From: Parasulfuritortus sp036391875
GTDB taxonomy: Bacteria > Pseudomonadota > Gammaproteobacteria > Burkholderiales > Thiobacillaceae
Assembly (NCBI GenBank): GCA_036391875.1
Contig: DASVZA010000039.1
Location: 62,001-126,000, forward strand
DNA: 64,000 bases
Direction of reading: 5' to 3'
The translations under genes and the position numbers were made by a program. The notes under the pieces were generated by a model. It was given only the letters and a program-made list of their open reading frames with translations, was not told the DNA's origin and did no database searches. Shown one piece after another: positions 39,509-48,700 of the stretch; the stretch's first letter is position 1; every line of letters begins with the position of its first letter.

Positions 39509-40594
39509 ATGAACGTCAACGGCCAACCCACCCGCACCATCGCCCCGCTGCCCGACCGGAGCGGCGTCGTCATCATCGACCAGACCCTGCTGCCTTTCCG
39601 CTACCAACTGCTTGAACTGCGCAGCGTGACCGATATGGCCGAGACGATCTCGGTCATGCGGGTGCGTGGCGCGCCGCTGATCGGTGCCGCGGCGGCCTAC
39701 GGCGTGGCCCTGGCGATGAACGCCGACGCCTCGGACACCGGCTTGGACGCCGCCTGCGCCACCCTGGCCGCGACCCGGCCGACCGCGGTCAACCTGGCCT
39801 GGGGCCTGGCCCGGATGCGCGCGCTGCTCGCGCCGCTCGAGCCCTCGGAGCGGCGGGCAGCCGCCTGGAACGAAGCGGCCGCCGTCTGCGACGAGGACGT
39901 GGCGCTCAACCGGGCCATCGGCCGGCACGGCGCCGAACTGATCCGCGCCGCGGCCGGGCGCAAGGCCGGACCGGTCAACGTGCTCACCCACTGCAACGCT
40001 GGCTGGCTGGCCACGGTCGACTGGGGCACCGCCCTGGCGCCGGTCTATGCTGCGTTCGACGCCGGAATCCCGCTCCACGTCTGGGTCGACGAGACCCGGC
40101 CGCGCAACCAGGGCGCCAGCCTTACCGCCTGGGAGTTGAAGCAGCACGGCGTGCCGCACACGGTCATCGCCGACAACGCCGGCGGCCACCTGATGCAGCA
40201 CGGCCAGGTCGACCTGTGCCTCGTCGGCACCGACCGCACCGCCGCCAACGGCGACGTCGCCAACAAGATCGGCACCTATCTCAAGGCGTTGGCCGCGCAC
40301 GACAACGGCGTGCCGTTCTACGTCGCCCTGCCCGGACCGACCATCGACTGGACGCTCGATTCCGGCCGCGCCATCCCGATCGAGGAACGGCGCGCCGACG
40401 AGGTCACCTGCCTGACCGGCGAGACCGCGGCCGGCGAGGTGGTCACGGTGCGGGTCACGCCCGAAGGCAGCCCGGCCGCCAACCCGGCCTTCGACGTCAC
40501 CCCGGCCCGTCTGGTCAGCGGCCTGGTCACCGAGCGCGGTGTCTGCGCTGCCAGTCGGGAAGGTCTGTTGTCGCTTTATCCCGAGCGGGCCTGA
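39509..40594 (+). CDS. mtnA: Methylthioribose-1-phosphate isomerase
   Basis: MtnA converts methylthioribose 1-phosphate to methylthioribulose 1-phosphate in methionine salvage. The 361-residue protein carries RGAPLIGAAAAYGVALAM, the catalytic Cys in LTHCNAGWLAT, DNAGGHLM and the catalytic Asp in GTDRTAANGDVANKIGTYLK. Length is normal. The stop overlaps the hda start (TGATG). No other methionine salvage gene is in the window; the spermidine-synthase-like protein would be a source of methylthioadenosine only if it is a real aminopropyltransferase. Confidence 0.95.
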   Translation: MNVNGQPTRTIAPLPDRSGVVIIDQTLLPFRYQLLELRSVTDMAETISVMRVRGAPLIGAAAAYGVALAMNADASDTGLDAACATLAATRPTAVNLAWGLARMRALLAPLEPSERRAAAWNEAAAVCDEDVALNRAIGRHGAELIRAAAGRKAGPVNVLTHCNAGWLATVDWGTALAPVYAAFDAGIPLHVWVDETRPRNQGASLTAWELKQHGVPHTVIADNAGGHLMQHGQVDLCLVGTDRTAANGDVANKIGTYLKALAAHDNGVPFYVALPGPTIDWTLDSGRAIPIEERRADEVTCLTGETAAGEVVTVRVTPEGSPAANPAFDVTPARLVSGLVTERGVCAASREGLLSLYPERA

Positions 40595-41265
40595 TGCGCG
40601 ATACCCGCCAGCTCGTCCTCAACATCCAGCCCGAGGCGGCGCCGCGCTTCGATAATTTCATGCCCGGCGACAACCTCGAACTGCTGCTGGCGCTCGATGC
40701 ACTGGCCCGGGGCGAACTGAAGGAGTCGGTGGTCTATGCCTGGGGCGTGGCCGGCAGCGGCCGCAGCCATCTGCTGCAGGCGACGGTGGCCGAGGCCAGG
40801 CAGTTCGGCCACCCCGCAAGCTACGTTGCCGCCGGCCAGTTGCCCGAAGATCTGAGCGGTCTCCTGGCAGTGGACGACGTCGACGCGCTCGACGCCGACG
40901 GCCAGGTCCGACTGTTCTCGCTCATCAACCAGGCCCGCGACGGCGCCGGCGCGGTGCTCGCCGCCGGCTCGGCCGCGCCGGCCCAACTGGCCGTGCGCGA
41001 GGACCTCACCACCCGCCTGTCCTGGGGCCTGGTGTTCGGCCTGCGCCCGCTCAACGAGGCCGACCGCGCCACGGCGGTGCGCGAGCGCGCCGCCGGCCTG
41101 GGCCTCAACCTGGGCGACGACGTGGTGCGCTACCTGCTCAGCCACGGCCGCCGCGACCTGCCCTCGCTGCTCGCCACGGTCGATGCCCTGGACGCCTACT
41201 CGCTCAGCCTGAAGCGGCCGGTGACGGTGCCGCTGGTGCGGGAGTGGCTGCAGTCCGGTTCATGA
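40594..41265 (+). CDS. hda: DnaA regulatory inactivator Hda
   Basis: Hda binds the DNA-loaded sliding clamp and stimulates ATP hydrolysis by DnaA. The 223-residue AAA+ protein starts MRDTRQLVLNIQPEAAPRFD, where the QLVLNI region resembles the clamp-binding motif at the Hda N-terminus. It has the Walker A-like GVAGSGRSHLLQA, Walker B-like LLAVDDVDALD, and sensor region LTTRLSWGLVFGLRPL. The start at 40594 overlaps the mtnA stop and the end overlaps the glycosyltransferase start, so it sits in a tightly coupled three-gene unit. Confidence 0.92.
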   Translation: MRDTRQLVLNIQPEAAPRFDNFMPGDNLELLLALDALARGELKESVVYAWGVAGSGRSHLLQATVAEARQFGHPASYVAAGQLPEDLSGLLAVDDVDALDADGQVRLFSLINQARDGAGAVLAAGSAAPAQLAVREDLTTRLSWGLVFGLRPLNEADRATAVRERAAGLGLNLGDDVVRYLLSHGRRDLPSLLATVDALDAYSLSLKRPVTVPLVREWLQSGS

Positions 41266-42332
41266 AGCGGCTCTACGTTGCGGTCAGTGGCCACGGCCTC
41301 GGCCATCTGGCCCAGACCGCGCCGGTGCTCAACGCCCTGCACACGCTCGATCCGCAGATCGAATTCGTCGTCCGCACCGCCATTCCCAGGCACCGCTTGG
41401 CGTTGCGCCTGGAGTTCCCTTTCGAGCACCTCGCCGAGCCGGCCGACTGCAACCTGGTGATGCTCGACGCCATCCGGGCCGACGTGCCGGCCAGCCTGGT
41501 CGCCTACCGCGAGTTCCACCGCGACTGGGAGGCCAGGGTGGCGGCCGAGGCCCGCGCGCTCGAAGCCCTGCGGATCGATGCCGTGTTCAGCAACGTCGGC
41601 TATCTGCCTCTGGCCGCCGCGCAGCAGGCCGGCCTGCCCGCCGCCGCCCTGTGCTCGCTCAACTGGGCCGACATCTTCGACCATTACCTGGGCCGCGAAC
41701 CCGGCGTCGAGCCGATCCGGGCCCAGATCGCCGCCGCCTATGCCGGCGCCCGCGTCTTCCTGCGGCCGGAGCCCTCGATGCCCATGGCCGGCCTGGTCAA
41801 CACAGTGGCGATCCCGCCCGTGGTGCAGGCTGGCCGCTATCGGCGCGCGGAACTCGAGCAAAAATTGGGCTTGTCGCCCGGCGAACGGCTGGTCCTGGTC
41901 GGCATGGGCGGCATCCCCTACCGGCCGCCGGTGGAGCGCTGGCCGCATCGGCCCGGCGTGGTCTTCCTGGCGCCGGACGACTGGCAGGCCGAGCACCCCG
42001 CCGTGCGCTCGCTGCGCGAGACCGGCATGGTGTTCCGCGACGTACTCGCCTCAGCCGACGCCCTGGTCACCAAGCCCGGCTACGGCAGCTACGCGGAGGC
42101 CGCCGCGGCCGGTGTGCCGGTGCTCTACATCCCGCGGCCGGACTGGCCGGAGGCGCCTTACCTGAACGACTGGCTGAAGGCGAAGGGGCGGGCATTGGAA
42201 ATTCGGGAGGAGCAGTTGCTGGCCGGCGACCTGGCCGAACCCCTGGCCGCGCTGTGGGCCATGCCGGCCAAGCCGCCGGTGGCGGCCGACGGCGCGGCGC
42301 AGGCCGCCCGCTATCTGCTGGATTTGCGCTGA
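41262..42332 (+). CDS. GT-B type glycosyltransferase-like protein
   Basis: This 356-residue protein begins MKRLYVAVSGHGLGHLAQTA, with the GHGLGH loop of MurG/UGT-type GT-B glycosyltransferases. The C-terminal donor domain has LVLVGMGGIPY and the TKPGYGSYAEAAAAGVPVLYIPRP motif, equivalent to the nucleotide-sugar binding motif. Acceptor and donor are unknown. Its ATG at 41262 overlaps the hda stop (ATGA). Position after hda is a recurring arrangement in this group as I recall. Confidence 0.85.
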   Translation: MKRLYVAVSGHGLGHLAQTAPVLNALHTLDPQIEFVVRTAIPRHRLALRLEFPFEHLAEPADCNLVMLDAIRADVPASLVAYREFHRDWEARVAAEARALEALRIDAVFSNVGYLPLAAAQQAGLPAAALCSLNWADIFDHYLGREPGVEPIRAQIAAAYAGARVFLRPEPSMPMAGLVNTVAIPPVVQAGRYRRAELEQKLGLSPGERLVLVGMGGIPYRPPVERWPHRPGVVFLAPDDWQAEHPAVRSLRETGMVFRDVLASADALVTKPGYGSYAEAAAAGVPVLYIPRPDWPEAPYLNDWLKAKGRALEIREEQLLAGDLAEPLAALWAMPAKPPVAADGAAQAARYLLDLR

Positions 42333-42340
42333 CCGGTCGG

Positions 42341-43036
42341 CTAGCGGGCCTGCAGCGTGGCCCCCTCGACGAGCACCTTGTAGTAATAGCCGGCGCCGAA
42401 ATCCTGGTCGGTGCGCACGGTGCCCCGTGCCGTGATGATGTCGCCGACCTTGGTCGGCTGTTTCGAGGTGACCAGGATGTCGTCGGTCTTGTCCGCGGCG
42501 GAGCCCGAGCCGTCGCGCAGATGGATCCAGTTCCTGCCCATGATCTCGGGGTGGTAGGCCACGACCTTGCCGCGCACGACGACCTGGCTGCCCTTGAGCT
42601 TGGCGCTCTGCTTGATGATCTCCTCGACCGTATGGGCATTGGCGCCGGGGGCCTTGGCGACATGGATGTCCTCGGGCGCGGCCTTCATGGCGATGCCGGC
42701 GTGCGCTCTGGCCATGTCGTATCCGGCTGCCGGTGCGCCGGCCAGGGTGCCGAAATAGATCGTCTTGAAGGTCTTGTTCAGCTTCCGGCTCCTGAAGTCG
42801 TGGTTGATCATCGCGTCCTTGATCGTCACCTGGTCGCCTTTCCTGACCGGCGCCTGGCCGACGACGGCCCAGGTTTCGCCTGCCTGGGTCTTGAGCCGAA
42901 GATAGGTAAAGCCCTCGACATTCCGGGTTTCGACGACCTCGCCTTTGACGACGGTGGCCGTGGAGCCGGCCGGGGCGCTTTGCCCCCAGGCGAATGGGGC
43001 GGCAATGAACATGCAGATCAACAACAATGTTTTCAT
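42341..43036 (-). CDS. Secreted protein with two OB-fold-like repeats (NrfJ-like)
   Basis: The 231-residue protein has a signal peptide (MKTLLLICMFIAAPFAWGQ). Two related beta-rich segments follow: GEVVETRNVEGFTYLRLKTQ to VGQAPVRKGDQVTIKD (about residues 30-75), and VVVRGKVVAYHPEIMGRNWI to VGDIITARGTVR (about 150-215). Both look like OB folds. The pattern YLRLKT...W and NWIHLRDGSG resembles the NrfJ-like / BOF-type periplasmic proteins seen near cytochromes c in other bacteria. No cytochrome gene is nearby. A function is not established. Confidence 0.75.
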   Translation of the reverse strand: MKTLLLICMFIAAPFAWGQSAPAGSTATVVKGEVVETRNVEGFTYLRLKTQAGETWAVVGQAPVRKGDQVTIKDAMINHDFRSRKLNKTFKTIYFGTLAGAPAAGYDMARAHAGIAMKAAPEDIHVAKAPGANAHTVEEIIKQSAKLKGSQVVVRGKVVAYHPEIMGRNWIHLRDGSGSAADKTDDILVTSKQPTKVGDIITARGTVRTDQDFGAGYYYKVLVEGATLQAR

Positions 43037-43317
43037 GGTTTGGCTGCTCCGGAGCGGTGTGGGTTAGGGCAGCATAGCAGAGCCCGGGCCTGCGCAATGG
43101 CACGCGGTGCGCGCCGGGCACGGCCCCGCATCCGCCGGTCCGGCTCGACAAGCCTTCGGCCCAGAATATCCAGCGTCGCCGCGCCACAGGCCTATACTGG
43201 GGCTACGGTCCAATGTCGGAAGGTGCGAGCTTGGGCCGTTCGCTCGGGCACAAGCCAATCGGTTCGCCATGTCGCCGCGCCTCGAGCGCTTCATCAATGT
43301 GATCAGGAGCAAATGCC

Positions 43318-43449
43318 ATGTCCAAACCAATGCATGCCAACAAGGAAGCGAAAAAGCAGGCCCTGCTGACACCCAAGGAAAAGAAGGCGGCCAAGCAACG
43401 GAAGAAGCACGACCGCGATGCGGCCCCGCTGATTGTCAAAGGCTCCTGA
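43318..43449 (+). CDS. Lys-rich 43-residue protein
   Basis: The frame encodes MSKPMHANKEAKKQALLTPK and continues to 43 residues, with 13 Lys and 2 Arg. Residues 8-32 would form a strongly basic helix. A TATACT -10-like element lies at 43193-43198 and AGGAG sits about ten bases before the ATG. The stop codon is followed at once by the ATG of the winged-helix gene, so the two are coupled. I recall similar small basic proteins in betaproteobacteria. It may bind nucleic acid, but this is inference from charge. Confidence 0.65.
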   Translation: MSKPMHANKEAKKQALLTPKEKKAAKQRKKHDRDAAPLIVKGS

Positions 43450-43761
43450 ATGAAGGCCACGATCGAAACGCTTGCCGGAATGTCCGAACTCGATCGGTGC
43501 AAAGGCCCCACGCAATTGGATGCAATCCTGAAATATCTCAAGGATCACGGCGAGCGGCTCGACTCCGAGATCGCAGCCGGAATCGGTTCCTCGCTTGAAT
43601 GTGTCTGTATCGGCCTGTCCGCATTGTCGGACCGGGGGGATGTGATCATGTGCCGCACGACCCGCTTCACCGAAGGCCGGCCGGTTTCCGGCATGCTGTG
43701 CCGGGTGTCGGGTTATTCGCCGCCCGCGAGCCCCGGCCGCAAGCCCAAAGCGCCGACTTAG
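43450..43761 (+). CDS. Winged-helix-like small protein
   Basis: The 103-residue protein has a probable helix-turn-helix: TQLDAILKYLKDHGERLDSE, then IAAGIGSSLECVCIGLSALSDRGDVIM and a strand pair. The pattern matches winged-helix domains in small regulators and phage-type proteins. The tail (SPPASPGRKPKAPT) is basic and proline-rich. The ATG directly abuts the stop of the 43-residue Lys-rich gene. Target DNA and role are unknown. Confidence 0.65.
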   Translation: MKATIETLAGMSELDRCKGPTQLDAILKYLKDHGERLDSEIAAGIGSSLECVCIGLSALSDRGDVIMCRTTRFTEGRPVSGMLCRVSGYSPPASPGRKPKAPT

Positions 43762-44044
43762 CCGGCGTCGGGGCCGGGCCTGAGCCCGGGAGTGCCCGTC
43801 CGCAGGATACCAATGGAATAAATTCACGCCGTGCCGCGTCTATCGGAAAGCAGCGGCAGTGTCGGTTGAGTCAACCGGCGCTGCCGGCAACTGGTGCGCT
43901 TGGCATGGTTTCCCCGTAGGGGTGGGCGGTCGCCCGCTCCGCGCCGTTCCTCGCTCGACAGTGCTGCTTAACATAGGTCGACCCGGCTGGTTGGGTCCAT
44001 AACATGCGGTACGTAGTCGTATTTTTGAGGACGGAGAGACGAAC

Positions 44045-44533
44045 ATGAAAACCAAATACGTGGTTCCCGGCTTGCTTGCGGCGGCCTCGCTCGGACTGCT
44101 CGGCACGATGAATGCCTCGGCGGACGAAGCCTTCCAGGGTGCGGTCGCCGACAAGGCACACTACGGCGCCATCTTCCAGGTCGACTCCGGCGATGAGGCC
44201 GGCATCAAGAAGACGCTCAACAACATCGAGAACCTGATGCACGACCCGCGTCTGGCCGGCAAGCTCTCGGTCGAGCTGATCGCCAACAGCAAGGGCTTCA
44301 ACGCCTACGTGATCGGCAACGGCCTGGAACAGCGGTTGCGCCACCTGCAGGCGGAAGGCGTCATCCTGGCCCAGTGCAACAACACCCTGCACGAGCTGCA
44401 CGTCGACCGCAAGGACCTGTATCCCTTCATCACCGTGGTGCCCTCCGGCATGGGCGAGATCACCATCCGCGAGAGCCAGGGCTGGGCCTACATCCACCCC
44501 TCCTCGCCGCCGCCCTCCAACCCGCAGCTGTAA
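44045..44533 (+). CDS. Secreted DsrE/DsrF-like protein
   Basis: The 162-residue protein has a signal peptide (MKTKYVVPGLLAAASLGLLG to ASA). A DsrE-like alpha/beta domain follows: HYGAIFQVDSGDEAGIKKTL, VELIANSKGFNAYV, LQAEGVILAQCNNTLHELHV with the conserved Cys, and PFITVVPSGMGEITIRESQG. Periplasmic DsrE-like proteins are common in sulfur-metabolising bacteria. Whether this Cys handles sulfur is unknown. A purine-rich GAGGACGGAGAG precedes the ATG. Confidence 0.85.
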   Translation: MKTKYVVPGLLAAASLGLLGTMNASADEAFQGAVADKAHYGAIFQVDSGDEAGIKKTLNNIENLMHDPRLAGKLSVELIANSKGFNAYVIGNGLEQRLRHLQAEGVILAQCNNTLHELHVDRKDLYPFITVVPSGMGEITIRESQGWAYIHPSSPPPSNPQL

Positions 44534-44683
44534 CGGCACGCACTCCGGCGGACATGCCGCCGGCCGCCGGGACATCCCTTCTTAGCCGCTGCCCGGCTTG
44601 ACCCGGGCGGCAGCCACGCATACCTTTGCCCTTTGTTCATCGCGGACCGGCCATGGTCCGCATTGCATCGAAGGGAGTCGAAC

Positions 44684-45490
44684 TTGTCCGCCGAAAACGT
44701 TGTCGAGGTCCGCGATCTGCATTTCTCCTACGGGAAACGCAAGATACTCAACGGCATCAACCTCACCATCCCGCGCGGCAAGGCCGTCGCCGTGCTCGGC
44801 ACCAGCGGCTGCGGCAAGACCACCTTGATGCGCCTGATCAGCGGCCAGCTCCGGCCGAAGCGAGGCCAGGTCCTGGTCGACGGCGAGGACGTGCATGCCC
44901 TGGACAACGACGGCCTGTACCGGCTGCGGCGCAAGATGGGCATGATGTTCCAGGTCAGCGGCCTGTTCAGCGACCTCACGGTGTACGAGAACATCGCCTT
45001 CCCCATGCGTGAGCACACCGACCTGCCCGACGACATGATCCGCGACCTGGTCATGATGAAGCTGCACGCCGTCGGCCTGCGCGGCGCCCATGGCATGATG
45101 CCGGGCGAACTGTCGGGCGGCATGGAGCGGCGCGTCGCCCTGGCACGCGCCGTCGCCATCGATCCAAAGCTGGTCATGTACGACGAACCCTTCGCCGGCC
45201 TCGACCCCATCTCGCTCAACGTCATCGCCAACCTGCTGCGGCGCCAGAACGACGCACTCGGCACCTCCTCCATCGTCGTCACCTACGATGTCTCCGAATC
45301 GCTCAAGGTGGTCGACTACGCCTACTTCCTGTCGGACGGCCGCATCGTCGCCGAGGGGCCGACCGCCGAGATCCTGGAGTCGAAGGACCCCTTCGTGCAC
45401 CAGTTCATCCACGCCGAGCCGGACGGCCCGGTGCATTTCCACTATCCGGCCAGGCCGTTCGAGGACGATCTGGGATTCAGGGCGGTTTGA
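44684..45490 (+). CDS. MlaF-type ABC transporter ATP-binding protein, without adjacent partners
   Basis: The 268-residue ATPase has Walker A LGTSGCGKTTLMRL, Q-loop MGMMFQVSGLF, signature LSGGMERRVALARA, and Walker B LVMYDEPFAGLDP. The C-terminal tail FVHQFIHAEPDGPVHFHYPA matches the MlaF tail that contacts MlaB or the permease. I prefer the TTG at 44684, which has AAGGGAG six bases upstream, over a TTG at 44633. At the H-loop the sequence reads VVTYDVSES, Tyr in place of the His of E. coli MlaF. No mlaE, mlaD or mlaB gene is adjacent. The lipid transport role is inferred. Confidence 0.85.
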   Translation: MSAENVVEVRDLHFSYGKRKILNGINLTIPRGKAVAVLGTSGCGKTTLMRLISGQLRPKRGQVLVDGEDVHALDNDGLYRLRRKMGMMFQVSGLFSDLTVYENIAFPMREHTDLPDDMIRDLVMMKLHAVGLRGAHGMMPGELSGGMERRVALARAVAIDPKLVMYDEPFAGLDPISLNVIANLLRRQNDALGTSSIVVTYDVSESLKVVDYAYFLSDGRIVAEGPTAEILESKDPFVHQFIHAEPDGPVHFHYPARPFEDDLGFRAV

Positions 45491-45499
45491 CCGGCCGGT

Positions 45500-45522
45500 C
45501 CGCTTGGCGCGGCCCCAAGCGG
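45500..45522 (+). other. Stable hairpin after the MlaF-like gene
   Basis: CCGCTTGG (45500-45507) and CCAAGCGG (45515-45522) form a perfect 8-bp stem with a 7-base loop, ten bases after the stop. There is no T run, so it may protect the 3' end rather than terminate. Confidence 0.4.
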
Positions 45523-45705
45523 CAAAATCGGCGTGGGATGCTATATGAAATTAGGGCAACGCTCATTCGGTCTCGCCGCTTCCGCACAGGCGGGCGCCCA
45601 GTCGGATCAATAGGCAGGATGCCCGCCTTCGCGAACACGACGAATATGAGCGCTTCCTGAGGTCGATCCTAATCCGCATGACGCTGAACGGAACGAAATA
45701 GACAA

Positions 45706-48700
45706 ATGGATTCCGCAGCCGGCAAGCCGCATTCGAAACCAGAAAACCCCGCTTCATCCGCGGCATGGCGGCTCGCTTTGGCCTATGCCGCGTTTGCCTT
45801 GGCCTGGATCTTGTTTTCCGATTACGTCGCGGCGCTGCTGTTCAGCGATCCCGCCCAATATCATCTGGTCAGCACCGTGAAGGGCGGCCTGTTCGTCGCC
45901 GTGACGACGCTCTTGCTGTATGGCTTGATCAAGCGTTATCTCGACAAAACGCTGCGCCTGGCGCAACGCGAAAAGGAAACCTTGCTGGCCAAGGTGCGCA
46001 CTCGGCAGCTGCTTTCCGATATTTCGGACAACTCGCACGACATCATCTTCGCCAAGGACCTGGAAGGCCGCTACCTGCTGTTCAACCGCGAGGCCTCGAA
46101 GGTGACCGGCAAGGCTGCCGAACTTGTCCTGGGCTGCGACGACAGCGTGCTGTTCCCGAAGGAGCAGGCCGACATGCTGGGCGAGAACGATCGTCTCGTG
46201 ATTCGCGAAAACCAGGTCTGCACGTTCGAGGAAATACTCCCGACGGTCGATGGGGAAGTCACCTACCTCTGCATCAAGGGGCCGTTGAGCGACGCGGACG
46301 GCCATGTCTACGGCGTGTTCGGCATCTCGCGCGACATCAGCGAACGCAAGCGGATGGAGAACGCCCTGCGGCGAAGCGAGGAACGCCTGCTGATCGCCCA
46401 GGAGAGTGCGCACGTCGGCATCTGGGAATGGGATGTCGCCAACGGCAGGAGTTACTGGTCGCCGGAATGCGAACGGCTGTACGGCTTCGAGCCGGGCAGC
46501 CTGAAAACCAACGACGACTGGCGCGTCAGGGTGCATCCCGACGACCTGCCGCTGATCGACGCCCAATGGGAGACCAGCATCGAGGCCGGCAAGCCGTTCG
46601 AGGTCGAGTTCCGCTTCAACCTCGGCTCGGGCGGGATCCGCTGGCTGCTCAGCAAAGGCAAGGCCCACTACGACGCGAACGGCGTTCCGATCCGCCTGTT
46701 CGGCATCAACATGGACGTCAGCGAGCGGCATGAGGCCGAAGAAGCCCGGCGGGCGAGCGAGGAGCGCTACCGTACGGTGTTCCAGACCAGCCTCGACGTG
46801 ATCGCCATCAACAGACTGGCAGACGGCGTGTACATCGACGTCAACCAGGCCTTCCTCGATGTCATGGGCTACAGCCGCGAAGAGGTCGTCGGTCGCACTT
46901 CGCAGGAACTGAATATCTGGTCCGACCTGCTCGTCCGAGGCCGCCTGATCGACTCACTGAAGCGCGACTCCCCGTACCACAACCTGGAGGCCTGCTTCAA
47001 CAACAAGAGGGGCGAGCCCGTCTGGGGCCTGATGTCCGCCGGCCTGATCAACCTCGACGGCGTACCGTGCATCCTGTCCGTCACCCGCGACATCACGGAC
47101 CGGAGAAAGGCCGAAGAACAACTTCATCTCGCCGCCAGCGTCTTCACCCACGCTCGGGAAGGGATCGTGATCACCGCGCCCGACGGTGCCATCATGGACG
47201 TCAACGATGCCTTCAGCCGCATCACCGGCTACAGCCGGCAGGAAGTCCTGGGCCGCAATCCGCGCATCCTCAATTCCGGCCGGCAGTCCAGGGAGTTCTA
47301 CGCCGGCATGTGGCACGACCTGATCATGCACGGCCACTGGTCCGGCGAAGTGTGGAACAAGCGCAAGAACGGCGAGGTGTTCCCCGAGATGCTCACCATC
47401 AGCGCGGTCCGCGGCGCCGATGGCGAGGTGCAGCGCTACGTGGCCCTGTTTTCCGATATCAGCTCGCTCAAAAGGCACGAGCAGCAGCTCGAATACATCG
47501 CTCACTTCGATGCCTTGACCGGCCTGCCGAACCGGATCCTGCTCGCGGATCGGTTGCACCAAGCCATGGCCCAGGCTTCGCGCCGCGGCCTGTTGCTGGC
47601 GGTGGCCTATCTCGATCTCGACGGTTTCAAGGCCATCAACGACCGCCATGGCCACGACGCCGGCGACCAACTGCTGACCGCGTTGTCGGGCAGGATGAAG
47701 CAGGCCTTGCGCGAGGGGGATACCTTTGCCCGCCTGGGCGGCGACGAATTCGTGGCGGTGTTGCTCGATCTGCCCGACACCGAATCGAGCGTGCCGATGC
47801 TTGCCCGCCTGCTCGAAGCCGCGGCCGAACCGGTCCCGTCGGGCGAGTTGTCATTCCAGGTGTCGGCCAGCATCGGCGTGAGCTTCTATCCCCAGTCGGA
47901 GGAGGTCGACGCGGACCAGTTGCTGCGCCAGGCCGACCAGGCGATGTACCAGGCCAAGCTGGCCGGCAAGAATCGCTACCACCTGTTCGATCCCGAACAG
48001 GACCGCAGCACCCGGGGCCACCACGAAAGCCTCGAACACATCCGCCGGGCGCTGACCGGCGGCGAATTCGTGCTGCATTACCAACCCAAGGTCAACATGC
48101 GGACCGGCGCGATGGTCGGCGCCGAAGCGCTGATCCGCTGGCAGCATCCGGAACGCGGGCTGCTGGCGCCGGCCGTGTTCCTGCCGGTTATCGAGGACCA
48201 CCCGCTGTCGATCGAGCTCGGCGAATGGGTGATCCGCAGCGCACTGAACCAACTCGAGGAGTGGCGCGGGATGGGCTTGCATTTTCCGGTCAGCATCAAT
48301 GTCGGCGCCCTCCAGTTGCAGCAGTCGGATTTCGTCCAACGCCTGCGCGACCTGCTGGCCGAGCATCCGGACATCGAGCCGTTCAGCATCGAACTGGAAG
48401 TGCTCGAAACCAGCGCCCTGCAGGATGTCGTGCAAATCTCCAAGGTGATCGAGGCCTGCCGCGCGATCGGGGTGACCTTCGCCCTGGACGATTTCGGCAC
48501 CGGCTATTCCTCGCTGACCTACCTGAAGCGGCTGCCGGCCCATGTGCTCAAGATCGACCAGAGCTTCGTGCGCGACATGCTCGACGACCCGGAGGAACTG
48601 GCCATCCTGGAAGGCGTGCTCGGCCTGGCCACGGCCTTCCGGCGCCAAGCGGTAGCCGAAGGCGTGGAGACCATCGAGCACGGCGTGATGCTGCTGCAAC

